From Flavobacteriales bacterium CG18_big_fil_WC_8_21_14_2_50_32_9 (GTDB lineage Bacteria > Bacteroidota > Bacteroidia > Flavobacteriales_E > Vicingaceae), in the NCBI GenBank assembly GCA_002770955.1, contig PCUH01000185.1, positions 1 to 12,157 of the forward strand: a stretch of DNA of 12,157 bases, given 5' to 3'. Below are positions 1 to 6,423 of the stretch, in pieces; positions within the stretch are counted from its first letter, which is position 1, and each line of letters starts with the position of its first letter. The notes under the pieces were generated by a model. That model made no database searches. It saw only the letters and a program-made list of their open reading frames with translations, and was not told the origin of the DNA. The position numbers were made by a program, and so were the translations under genes.

Positions 1-518
1 TTGGCTATAATTCCTTCCCAATTTTTGTCAATCTGTGGAAATTCAATTAGCAGTTTATCCATAAAAATCCGCCAACCTTCGAATTCCTCTGTCGCATAAG
101 AAGTTTTGTTGTTAGATTCTATTTTTAAACAAATATTATCTGTTGTAAGTCGGTCAACTTTAAAACCAGTCATTTTTTCAATCTCTGACCATCGGAATTG
201 AGTAATTTCTTCATCGTAATTGACTTGAAATCCGTTTTCGGTCAGTTCAATTTTTTCTATCCGTTTTTTCTTTTTCACTTTTTTTAAGAAAACTAGACAA
301 GAGATAATTGTCAAAATTAGAATTCCAATAGTTCCAAAAATTATCAAATTCAGCCACATTCCAACGTTATAGATTCCAGAAGCAAAATGAGTCAATAAAG
401 GTTCTGAAGAGAAAATCAGTATTACCGTCAAAATGATAAATGACAATAGATGTATTCCTATTATTTTTCGTTTTCCTAATGTATCTTCAAATGTTGCCCA
501 CTTTTTTATATACTCCAT
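1..518 (-). CDS. Hypothetical two-helix membrane protein, 3' end off the window
   Basis: An open frame of 172 codons starts at the ATG at 518-516 and runs off the left edge without a stop. I do not recognise the family. The product begins MEYIKKWATFEDTLGKRK and has two hydrophobic stretches (about residues 19-37 and 54-78). A strongly basic run follows (KKVKKKKR, 80-87), so the C-terminal part should be cytoplasmic. That part (from about 88) reads IELTENGFQVNYDEEITQFRWSEIEKM, a pattern like the small PH-like domains behind two TM helices in YcxB-type proteins; this is a resemblance by eye only. A Bacteroidota promoter (TTG-N20-TATATTTG, 626-596) lies upstream, and a hairpin followed by T residues sits between that promoter and the ATG. 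The frame is certain. The function is unknown. Confidence 0.75.
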   Translation of the reverse strand, partial: MEYIKKWATFEDTLGKRKIIGIHLLSFIILTVILIFSSEPLLTHFASGIYNVGMWLNLIIFGTIGILILTIISCLVFLKKVKKKKRIEKIELTENGFQVNYDEEITQFRWSEIEKMTGFKVDRLTTDNICLKIESNNKTSYATEEFEGWRIFMDKLLIEFPQIDKNWEGIIA

Positions 519-530
519 TTTTAATTAAAA

Positions 531-572
531 AGTTGAGTAGTGCTAGCTATTTTTGGATGTATCTACTCAACT
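531..572 (-). terminator. Hairpin plus T-run: terminator of the AbiE operon or attenuator
   Basis: Perfect 10-bp arms (agttgagtag at 531-540 and ctactcaact at 563-572) enclose a 22-nt loop containing GCTAGC. On the minus strand the stem is followed directly by TTTTT, as in an intrinsic terminator. It ends 12 nt before the ATG of the partial membrane protein gene and lies downstream of abiEii, so it could end the toxin transcript or attenuate the next gene. The stem has only four G/C pairs, so its strength is uncertain. Confidence 0.5.
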
Positions 573-613
573 ATGAATTAAGGTTTATTTTTCTCCAAAT
601 ATATCAAAAATTA
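551..613. repeat. Direct repeat copy A flanking the AbiE cassette
   Basis: This 63-bp stretch matches 2459-2520 in the same orientation, with four mismatches and one single-base gap. The longest exact block is 23 bp (565-587, containing actcaactatgaattaagg). The two copies bracket the abiEi-abiEii pair. Both contain a TAnnTTTG box read on the minus strand. Copy A holds the -7 box of the adjacent membrane-protein promoter and one arm of the leader hairpin. Confidence 0.85.
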
Positions 614-626
614 ACCCATTAACCAA
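596..626 (-). promoter_or_regulatory. Predicted Bacteroidota sigma-A promoter for the left-edge gene
   Basis: On the minus strand TTG (626-624) is followed after 20 nt by TATATTTG (603-596). This matches the Flavobacterium/Bacteroides pattern TTG-N17-23-TAnnTTTG. Transcription should start near 590, giving a leader of about 70 nt that contains the 531-572 hairpin. Confidence 0.55.
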
Positions 627-666
627 CAAAATGTTACTGTGAATAAATCTATAAACTTCAATTTTT

Positions 667-1473
667 TCATTTTATACCTAATTTTTTAAAATGTCGTTGC
701 ACTTCACGTTCTACTTGGTCAAAGTCTGGCAAATCTTTTATTTGTTCGCTCATTGAACTTTGCCATCTGCCTTTGTATTGTGGTAATCGTTCCGCTAATT
801 TCTTTGGAAAATCAGTGTGTAGTAAATCTTTGCTTTTACACTTTGCTTCAAACTCATTCAGATAAAAATCTGCATTCATTTTATGTTCTTCGAGTAAATA
901 CCAGATGTCGTAAAAATCTCTTGCTTGCATTCGCTGCATTACCGAACGCATTTTTTCTACCAATACTTCTTCTAATGGATAGCAAAACAGTTTGTATTCT
1001 TCCAAATCGGTATAACCAATCAAAACATTTTTCATTACGGGGACAAAAACCAGTTGTTCGCTTCGGGAAATATCAATCTTTACTCTTTTGTTATTGCCTT
1101 GTCCACCAAGAGGTCCAATATAACTGATGTAAAAGTTAATACCACCATCTTCGTGTTCGTTGTTATCAATGATTTCGAGTGGAATATTTGCTTCTTCCTT
1201 TATGTATTCAAATGTTTCTCTGAACCACTCAAAGATTTGTTCATTAGAAGTCTCATTATTGATTAGCGTGAAATCCAAGTCTTCCGAAAATCGGTAATCT
1301 TCAAAATAGATTTTCTTTAAAACAGTTCCCCCTTTAAACACAATAATTTTTGAAAGTTGTTCATGTTGTGCAATGCCTTTTAATATCCATGAAAGGATAT
1401 AATCTTTTTCAATCTGCTGGTCACGAACGCCAACTGCTCTTGCTTTTTGCTGTATTTCTCCGGGCTTAATCAT
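667..1473 (-). CDS. abiEii: AbiEii/AbiGii-family nucleotidyltransferase toxin
   Basis: Toxin of a type IV toxin-antitoxin or abortive-infection pair. Family members carry a DNA polymerase beta-like nucleotidyltransferase fold, and relatives act on tRNA or other NTP-accepting targets in the cytoplasm. In this 268-residue product the core is visible: FKGG at 46-49 plus T50, then R-F-S-E-D-L-D-F at 61-68 with acidic D65 and D67, a likely third acid at D134 (VKIDIS), and the family C-terminal block with K174 (LVEKMRS) and RDFYD at 185-189. I chose the start MIKPGEIQQ (ATG 1473-1471) because homologues begin there and it overlaps the abiEi stop as ATGA, implying translational coupling. The frame also has an upstream ATG at 1527, which would add 18 unrelated residues inside abiEi. 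All key residues are present, so the toxin looks intact. Confidence 0.93.
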   Translation of the reverse strand: MIKPGEIQQKARAVGVRDQQIEKDYILSWILKGIAQHEQLSKIIVFKGGTVLKKIYFEDYRFSEDLDFTLINNETSNEQIFEWFRETFEYIKEEANIPLEIIDNNEHEDGGINFYISYIGPLGGQGNNKRVKIDISRSEQLVFVPVMKNVLIGYTDLEEYKLFCYPLEEVLVEKMRSVMQRMQARDFYDIWYLLEEHKMNADFYLNEFEAKCKSKDLLHTDFPKKLAERLPQYKGRWQSSMSEQIKDLPDFDQVEREVQRHFKKLGIK

Positions 1474-2291
1474 GTGTAAATGGCAGATTTGATGGTTTCT
1501 AATTCCAAATTTTGTTGAATGCTCCAACGGCTTAATCGTTTGCCTTGCTTTGGCAATTCGGTGTCCAAAAGGACATAAGAGTTCGTTTTCTTTTCTTGCA
1601 GTTTTTCGATTATTTCTGTATTGATTTCAAGAAACTCCAATAAAAAACCAAGTCTTTTTATTACTGCCTGAGAGTTAAATTTAATGGCGTAATCATATAG
1701 CTGATTGTACTTAATTTTTTCTTTTGACATATAAATAGCTTTGGCAATTTCTACTATTCCACCTGCGTAGTCTGGTTTAAATAGGCAATCAATAAAAGTT
1801 TTTTCTAAATCAGAGCAAAGCACTTTATTGAAACTATCTATCCATATTTTCTTTGCACCGAAAAAATGTTTGTCGTTATGGTAAATAAATTGGAAAGGAA
1901 TATTCTTGATTTTTATTTCTGATGGTCGAATTTGCTTTGAAACGACAATTTGCTCTTTCAAAGAAGGTTGTGTAATGAGGTTATGAATTTGTAGTGCTGA
2001 ATAATAACCGATGTAGAGTTCGGCATCATTGACTAAATGTTCTGCTATCAAATGCCAGTCGGGCATAAAGGTTTCAGCATTTGCTTCGTAGGGTATGATG
2101 TAATAAACACTTTCTTTTAATCGCATTAACAAACCTCTTTTCGTCATGTCGCTCAGCAATTCTTTAACGGCACTTTTCTTTGAATCAGGTAATGCCTTAA
2201 AAGCTTCACTATAATCAAAACAGGCCCTGTTCTGTTCGTTAAAATAGGACAGAAGTTCATTAGATTGTGTTGATATATACTTGTTTTTCAT
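1470..2291 (-). CDS. abiEi: AbiEi-family antitoxin and transcriptional autorepressor
   Basis: First gene of the type IV toxin-antitoxin operon. AbiEi proteins neutralise the AbiEii toxin without a stable complex and repress their own promoter through an N-terminal winged helix. The 273-residue product begins MKNKYISTQSNELLSYF. Residues about 5-60 look like the wing-helix domain (YSEAFKALPDSKKSAVKELL, then MTKRGLLMRLKESVYYIIP). The central DWHLIAEHLV.DAELYIGYYSALQIHNL block (about 97-124) is typical of the family, and C-terminal helices follow. Its stop overlaps the toxin start by four bases. A 17-bp palindrome lies 10 bp ahead of the start codon and is the obvious operator candidate. There is no clear Shine-Dalgarno sequence, as is normal for this phylum. 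The whole pair sits between direct repeats, which fits an acquired defence cassette. Confidence 0.9.
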   Translation of the reverse strand: MKNKYISTQSNELLSYFNEQNRACFDYSEAFKALPDSKKSAVKELLSDMTKRGLLMRLKESVYYIIPYEANAETFMPDWHLIAEHLVNDAELYIGYYSALQIHNLITQPSLKEQIVVSKQIRPSEIKIKNIPFQFIYHNDKHFFGAKKIWIDSFNKVLCSDLEKTFIDCLFKPDYAGGIVEIAKAIYMSKEKIKYNQLYDYAIKFNSQAVIKRLGFLLEFLEINTEIIEKLQEKKTNSYVLLDTELPKQGKRLSRWSIQQNLELETIKSAIYT

Positions 2292-2300
2292 AGTTTATTA

Positions 2301-2317
2301 GTCAGGTTTAACCTGAC
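2301..2317. promoter_or_regulatory. 17-bp palindrome, probable AbiEi operator
   Basis: gtcaggtttaacctgac is a perfect inverted repeat with 8-bp arms and a single central base. It lies between the abiEi start codon (2291) and a near-consensus -7 box (TATCATTG on the minus strand, 2327-2320), about where transcription should start. AbiEi proteins studied elsewhere bind inverted repeats in this position to repress their operon. The role here is inferred. Confidence 0.65.
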
Positions 2318-2387
2318 CACAATGATACGAAAGATAATTTAATATTTTACCTTTTAGGCTTAAAAAAATCTATTTTATAGTGCAATT

Positions 2388-2402
2388 GTCAGGATAAGCC
2401 TG
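2388..2402. promoter_or_regulatory. Degenerate second copy of the AbiEi operator motif
   Basis: gtcaggataagcctg resembles the 2301-2317 palindrome (same gtcagg left half and cctg right half, different centre). Its midpoint lies about 87 bp further upstream of abiEi. It may be a second binding site for the antitoxin, but the symmetry is imperfect. Confidence 0.3.
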
Positions 2403-2458
2403 TGATATATTAAATATGAAACATCATTTTTAGTGGTACGTTGGCTGAAAAGTGACTC

Positions 2459-2520
2459 TTTTGGTTGTATCAACTCAACTATGAATTAAGGTTTAGTTTT
2501 CTCCAAATTTATAAAAATTA
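2459..2520. repeat. Direct repeat copy B flanking the AbiE cassette
   Basis: This 62-bp partner of 551-613 (58 of 63 aligned positions identical) lies between the dprA stop and the abiEi upstream region. On the minus strand it carries TAAATTTG (2511-2504), the equivalent of the promoter box in copy A. There is no TTG at the required distance upstream, so it looks like a weakened or vestigial promoter copy. Confidence 0.85.
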
Positions 2521-2544
2521 AAAAACCTATACCTTCTGAACTAA

Positions 2545-3651
2545 TTAAACCAACTTATACATTTTTCCGGGATAGGATTTTACAATGCCATTAAATTCTA
2601 AATTTAATAATAAGGCAGCGGTTTTGCTCATAGGAAATTCCGCTTTTAAAGCAATACTATCTATGGGCATTTTGTCTGTTTCCGAAAGTAAGTTAGTAAC
2701 GGTTTTTTCTTCATCACTCAATGCTACAAAAAGTTTTGTTTGTTTATTGTTTTTCTTTTCATCCGTAGCTTGCCAACCCATAATATACTCTATGTCTTTT
2801 GCTGATTGGATTAAAGCTGCTTTATTGGTTTTAATTAACCAATTGCATCCTTCAGAATATTCATCATTTAACCTGCCAGGCAAAGCAAAAACATCTCGGT
2901 TATATTGATTGGCCAAATCGGCTGTAATTAAAGACCCTCCTTTTTTGCTAGATTCTATTACTATGGTTAAATCAGCAATTCCTGCTACAATGCGATTTCT
3001 TTTTGGAAAATTTTCCCTATCAGGATTCGTTTCGTGCTTAAAGTCTGATATAATACCTCCATGCTCTTGCATTTGTTTAGCAACAAAACCATGTTGGTTC
3101 GGATAAATTCTATCCAACCCATGAGCCAATGCTGCAACTGTCGGTAGTTTGTGCTGCAAAGCTGCTTTATGGGCACAAATGTCTATTCCGAAAGCTAAAC
3201 CACTTACAATTAACGGTTGGTGTGAAGCCAAGTCAGCAATCAATTTCTCGCAAAATTCTTTACCATAATCGGTAGCTTTTCTTGTTCCAACTATACTAAT
3301 TACTTTTTGAGCATTCAACTCCATCTTGCCTTTAGCGTAAAGCACAATAGGACTATCTTCACAATGCGACAATCGTTTAGGGTAAGCATCCTCTAAAAAG
3401 AAAATAGGGTGAATGTTGTTTTTTTCAATGAACTTTAATTCTTTTTCAGCAGTTTCTAATGCTTCTTTTTTATTATTAAAAATATGTTGTGCATTTATTT
3501 TTCCTATTCCAGGAATTTTTTCTAATGGCGATTTTTTTTCATTAAAAACATTTTCGGAGCTACCACAATAAGCAATAAGTTTTTTGGCAGTTATAGCTCC
3601 AATGTTTGGAAGACAAGTAATAGCAATATTATAGAGTAATTGACTGTTCAT
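2545..3651 (-). CDS. dprA: DNA-processing protein DprA
   Basis: DprA binds incoming single-stranded DNA during natural transformation and loads RecA; it acts in the cytoplasm. The 368-residue product has a full domain set. A helix-hairpin-helix-like N terminus comes first (PNIGAITAKKL about 15-25; EKIPGIGKINA about 44-54). A Rossmann-type core follows, with SIVGTR (119-124), SGLAFGID (150-157), GLDRIYP (178-184), FPKRNRIVAG (215-224), KKGGSLITA (236-244) and LPG (257-259). The C-terminal winged helix spans about 305-368. Length and motifs are normal. It diverges from rlmN across a 283-bp gap containing a palindromic element, and the direct repeat B begins 24 bp beyond its stop. I could not see a clear promoter box ahead of it. 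Many non-competent bacteria keep dprA, so its presence alone does not prove competence. Confidence 0.96.
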   Translation of the reverse strand: MNSQLLYNIAITCLPNIGAITAKKLIAYCGSSENVFNEKKSPLEKIPGIGKINAQHIFNNKKEALETAEKELKFIEKNNIHPIFFLEDAYPKRLSHCEDSPIVLYAKGKMELNAQKVISIVGTRKATDYGKEFCEKLIADLASHQPLIVSGLAFGIDICAHKAALQHKLPTVAALAHGLDRIYPNQHGFVAKQMQEHGGIISDFKHETNPDRENFPKRNRIVAGIADLTIVIESSKKGGSLITADLANQYNRDVFALPGRLNDEYSEGCNWLIKTNKAALIQSAKDIEYIMGWQATDEKKNNKQTKLFVALSDEEKTVTNLLSETDKMPIDSIALKAEFPMSKTAALLLNLEFNGIVKSYPGKMYKLV

Positions 3652-3687
3652 TTTTTTATTACTACTCAGTCGCCTATTTTTTTCTTT

Positions 3688-3821
3688 GCCACAGATTCAC
3701 AGATTAAACTTGAACATTATTATATTTTCACTAATAAAACAACCTTTGGTTGTTTAAATCTGTGCAATTATTATTTATGTATTGGTTTAATCATCATTGG
3801 TTTAATCTGTGGATCTGAGGC
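3688..3821. repeat. Palindromic intergenic element with 22-bp terminal inverted repeats
   Basis: The ends (3688-3709 and 3800-3821) are inverted copies with 20 of 22 bases matching; the arms carry the words cacagatt and aatctgtgg. Inside are a perfect hairpin (AAACAACC, loop TTT, GGTTGTTT, 3737-3755), another taaatctgtg word and a short tandem repeat (attggtttaatc at 3781 and 3797). From memory, intergenic repeats built on this CACAGATT/AATCTGTG theme are common in Bacteroidota genomes. It has no coding capacity and sits between the divergent dprA and rlmN genes, so it may be a MITE-like or REP-like element. Confidence 0.75.
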
Positions 3822-3918
3822 TATTTTATTTATAAATTAGTTACAGAGTAGTTACCATTTTTTAATTCTGCCAAAAATAATGTTTTTAGTTATTAAAAAC
3901 TGCATCAATTAATTAAAT

Positions 3919-3926
3919 TAACTTTG
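3919..3926 (+). promoter_or_regulatory. -7 box of the rlmN promoter, giving a very short leader
   Basis: taactttg is an exact TAnnTTTG box only 8 bases before the rlmN ATG (3935). Transcription would start about 3930-3934, so the mRNA would be leaderless or nearly so. No good TTG is visible at the -33 distance. Confidence 0.55.
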
Positions 3927-3934
3927 CACAACTT

Positions 3935-4996
3935 ATGAAAGCAAAACAAAACATCCGACATTTATCCAAAGAAGAAATTATTGAATTTTTCAAAGCAAAA
4001 GGTGAACAAGCTTTTAGGGCTAAACAGGTATATGAATGGCTATGGAAAAAACACGCTACTACCTTTGATAAAATGACTAACCTTTCATTTCCTACCCGAG
4101 AATTACTGAAAGATAATTTTGTGATAAATGCTATTACCACAATAGAGGAACAAGTGAGTTCGGACAGAACAATAAAAAATGCTTTTAAATTGCACGATGG
4201 AAGCATTATTGAAGGTGTTTTAATTCCTACACCCAAAAGAATGACCGCCTGTATTTCTTCCCAAGTGGGATGTAGTTTAACGTGTACTTTTTGTGCCACA
4301 GGAAAATTAGACCGATTAAGAAATATTGATGCGGATGAAATTTTTGATCAAGTAGCACTCATAAAAAAACAGGCTGAAGAAAAATATAAAACCCCGCTTA
4401 CTAATATTGTTTATATGGGTATGGGAGAACCATTATTAAACTATAAAAACGTACTTGATTCTATAGAAAAAATAACAAATGAAGATGGTTTAGCAATGTC
4501 TCCAAAGCGAATTACAGTTTCAACCGCAGGTATTGCAAAAATGATTAAAAAACTTGGAGATGATGGTGTTAAATTTAACTTAGCCTTATCGCTGCATGCA
4601 GCAAATGATGAAAAACGAAGTAAAATAATGCCTATTAATGAGCAAAATTCATTAGAATCATTGAAAGAAGCTATTATTTATTTTCATGAAAAAACAGGAA
4701 CAAGAGTTTCGTTCGAATACATCATTTTTAAAGATTTTAATGATAGTTTGGAAGATGCAAAAGAATTGGCTGATTTTTGTAAAATTGTTCCTTGTAAAAT
4801 TAATATCATTGAATACAATCCTATTGATGGTGCTCATTTCAAGAAAGCTGACACAAAAAAAACAGATGAATTTGCTCGCTATTTAGAAGATAAATGCCGA
4901 TTGGTTGTAAATGTGCGAAGAAGCCGAGGAAAAGACATTGATGCTGCTTGCGGACAATTGGCAAACAAAAAAAAGGCTGTTTTAAAAAAATTATAG
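3935..4996 (+). CDS. rlmN: 23S rRNA (adenine2503-C2)/tRNA (A37-C2) methyltransferase RlmN
   Basis: Radical-SAM enzyme that adds a methyl group to C2 of adenosine 2503 in 23S rRNA and of A37 in some tRNAs, tuning translational accuracy. The 353-residue product carries the [4Fe-4S] ligands C113, C117 and C120 in the segment VGCSLTCTFCATG. It also has the two catalytic cysteines of the family: C106 (TACISSQ) and C339 (AACGQLA, the one that is methylated during the reaction). The N-terminal helical domain (about 1-90), the GMGEPLLN block and SLHAANDEKR are as expected. It is the only plus-strand gene recognised here and converges on the OmpA-family gene with 15 bases between stop codons and no obvious terminator, so transcripts from the two sides may overlap. 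The short predicted leader fits a start at 3935. Cfr-type resistance enzymes are relatives, but the context and sequence match RlmN. Confidence 0.97.
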   Translation: MKAKQNIRHLSKEEIIEFFKAKGEQAFRAKQVYEWLWKKHATTFDKMTNLSFPTRELLKDNFVINAITTIEEQVSSDRTIKNAFKLHDGSIIEGVLIPTPKRMTACISSQVGCSLTCTFCATGKLDRLRNIDADEIFDQVALIKKQAEEKYKTPLTNIVYMGMGEPLLNYKNVLDSIEKITNEDGLAMSPKRITVSTAGIAKMIKKLGDDGVKFNLALSLHAANDEKRSKIMPINEQNSLESLKEAIIYFHEKTGTRVSFEYIIFKDFNDSLEDAKELADFCKIVPCKINIIEYNPIDGAHFKKADTKKTDEFARYLEDKCRLVVNVRRSRGKDIDAACGQLANKKKAVLKKL

Positions 4997-5011
4997 ACAG
5001 ACCTAAATAAT

Positions 5012-6019
5012 TTAATTTGTTTCTAGCAATTCAAACAATTCATCTAATTTCGGAGTAAGAATCACCTCAATTCTTCTGTTTTTCTTTCTTCCTTCAGGTG
5101 TATTTGTTAAATCTAAAGGAAAATATTCTCCTCTACCAGCAGCTGTAAGTCGTTTGGGATTTGTTTTACTGTTTTCTGTTATTATTTTCACAACAGACGT
5201 AGCTCTTTTTACACTCAAATCCCAATTATCTTTAATGTCTCCCGAACCTTTTAAAGGCACATTATCTGTATGTCCTTCCACCAACACGTTAATTTCTTGA
5301 TTTTGCTCCAATACTTTAGCTAATTTTTTAAGTGCGTCTATTCCTCTTTCGCCAACAGAATAACTCCCTGAAGCAAACAACAAACTTTCATCTAAAGAAA
5401 CATAAACTTTTCCATTTTTTTGTTCAATGGTTAAGCCATTATTTTCAAAACCTAATAATGCTTCTTTTACTTTGTTTTTAAGTGCATTTACCATTGAATC
5501 TTGTCTGCTAATTAACGACTCCAATTCATTCACTCTTTTCTCTCTAGCTTGAAGTTCTTCAGTAAGTTTATTGAGGGTGGTTTCTTTCTTTTGCAGCGTA
5601 CCTTCTAATGCTCTTAAGGCGTCTTCTTGTGCTTGTAATTCCTCTTGAGTTTTTTGCAATTGCTTCATCAATTGCTCTGTAGCTGATTTATTTCCTGCCA
5701 ACAATTCATTGTTTTTATCTAACAACAATTGGTAAGTTGCATTTACATTGTCGTAGTTTTTAGTCATTTGATCTAACGACTTTTCTAACACTTTAATTTC
5801 ATGCTCCATCCCTTCTTTTTCTTTACGCATTTTTTCAGTAGAAGCAAATAACTCTTTGTTTTTTTCTTCTAGCTCTTGATTTTGAGATTTAAGCGTATTG
5901 TTTTCTTCAAAACAAGCAGTTTGCTTCGACTTTAACTCTTCGTATTTCCGAGCTGGAACACAAGAAAAAAGAACTCCTGCACATAAAATGGCTATTATTG
6001 ATTGTTTTTTTAAAGTCAT
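5012..6019 (-). CDS. OmpA-family lipoprotein with long coiled coil
   Basis: Cell-envelope protein that probably tethers a membrane to peptidoglycan. The 335-residue product begins with a lipoprotein signal peptide (MTLKKQSIIAILCAGVLFSC; lipobox ending at C20). A Glu/Lys/Gln-rich heptad-type region follows (about 25-185), predicted to be a continuous coiled coil. The C-terminal OmpA domain (about 205-320) contains FASGSYSVGERG, VLVEGHTDNVP (246-255), NWDLSVKRA with D267, and RKKNRR (311-316); D267 and R315/R316 correspond to the residues that bind diaminopimelate. No beta-barrel is present. The gene is single, with a -7-like box (TAACATTG) 24 bases before the ATG. The upstream side carries a dispersed repeat and a strong terminator closing the neighbouring module, so it is probably not part of that operon. 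Confidence 0.92.
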   Translation of the reverse strand: MTLKKQSIIAILCAGVLFSCVPARKYEELKSKQTACFEENNTLKSQNQELEEKNKELFASTEKMRKEKEGMEHEIKVLEKSLDQMTKNYDNVNATYQLLLDKNNELLAGNKSATEQLMKQLQKTQEELQAQEDALRALEGTLQKKETTLNKLTEELQAREKRVNELESLISRQDSMVNALKNKVKEALLGFENNGLTIEQKNGKVYVSLDESLLFASGSYSVGERGIDALKKLAKVLEQNQEINVLVEGHTDNVPLKGSGDIKDNWDLSVKRATSVVKIITENSKTNPKRLTAAGRGEYFPLDLTNTPEGRKKNRRIEVILTPKLDELFELLETN

Positions 6020-6042
6020 GGTAATTGGTTTAATATCAATTA

Positions 6043-6050
6043 CAATGTTA
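6043..6050 (-). promoter_or_regulatory. Candidate -7 box for the OmpA-family gene
   Basis: TAACATTG on the minus strand differs from TAnnTTTG at one base and would give a leader of about 15-20 nt. No TTG lies at the usual distance upstream (a TTTTTTG is present but only about 13 bases away), so this is tentative. Confidence 0.3.
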
Positions 6051-6070
6051 GGGGTAATTTAATCAAAAAA

Positions 6071-6123
6071 GTTACATAATTCTTATGAGTTATAAACAGA
6101 AGCATTTTGAAATCTTTGGAAAT
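6071..6123. repeat. Dispersed ~50-bp repeat, copy 1
   Basis: This 53-bp stretch is identical at 52 of 53 positions to 10832-10884, and its right half (agcattttgaaatctttgga) recurs at 9399-9418. All three copies point the same way and lie downstream of minus-strand genes. Here it sits between the OmpA-family gene and the terminator of the sigma-factor module. Confidence 0.85.
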
Positions 6124-6132
6124 GTTATTTTA

Positions 6133-6175
6133 ATTAAAAATGGTCGCTTTATTATATAAAGCGACCATTTTTAAT
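6133..6175. terminator. Perfect 20-bp stem terminator, bidirectional in form
   Basis: The arms 6133-6152 and 6156-6175 pair perfectly around a 3-nt loop. The G/C-containing core tggtcgctttat / ataaagcgacca is flanked by AAAAA and TTTTT, so a U-tract follows the stem on both strands. It lies 15 bases beyond the stop of the Cys-rich mini-lipoprotein and should end that minus-strand operon. Confidence 0.85.
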
Positions 6176-6189
6176 AGAATTAGATTTAC

Positions 6190-6390
6190 TTATTTATTCT
6201 TACAAGAACATCCATCTGATTCATAATTTTGAACTTGATCATTAAAATCTGATGTTTTTTCGAAATCATCTTCACACAGTGTTGTTTGAGGTAATGTTTT
6301 GCAGTTTTTACATTCCTTGCAATCATTTTTACTACATGATACAAATGCTATTCCGATTAGAAATAAGCCAACAATTATTGATTTTTTCAT
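6190..6390 (-). CDS. Small cysteine-rich lipoprotein
   Basis: A 66-residue protein with a clear lipoprotein signal (MKKSIIVGLFLIGIAFVSC, lipid-modified C19). The mature part is only 48 residues and holds six further cysteines (C24, C27, C30, C39, C61, C63) spaced C-x2-C-x2-C-x8-C ... C-x-C. It should sit on the periplasmic or outer-surface side of a membrane. The cysteines could form disulfides or bind a metal; nothing in the sequence decides this. Short Cys-rich lipoproteins of this style are common and uncharacterised in Bacteroidota. It follows the acidic lipoprotein gene by 33 bases without its own visible promoter, and the strong terminator at 6133-6175 follows, so it is probably the last gene of that ECF-controlled transcript. 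Confidence 0.8.
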   Translation of the reverse strand: MKKSIIVGLFLIGIAFVSCSKNDCKECKNCKTLPQTTLCEDDFEKTSDFNDQVQNYESDGCSCKNK

Positions 6391-6423
6391 AGTTTTAATT
6401 TTTAGATTAATATAGATTGTGGA

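Noticed and set aside
440..622. 60-codon plus-strand frame rich in Phe/Leu
   Set aside because: It lies antisense to the 5' part of the left-edge membrane gene and its leader, with no promoter or family resemblance; its hydrophobic look comes from reading A-rich coding sequence backwards.
1474..1527. Upstream in-frame ATG extending AbiEii by 18 residues
   Set aside because: The extension lies inside abiEi and does not resemble family N termini; the ATG at 1473 gives the coupled ATGA overlap.
2434..2458. Possible continuation of direct repeat B toward abiEi
   Set aside because: Only scattered matches to 540-550 beyond the aligned 62 bp; not enough to extend the repeat.
3913..4299. 128-codon minus-strand frame opposite rlmN
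   Set aside because: Fully antisense to the well-conserved N-terminal part of RlmN including its iron-sulfur cysteines; no independent evidence.
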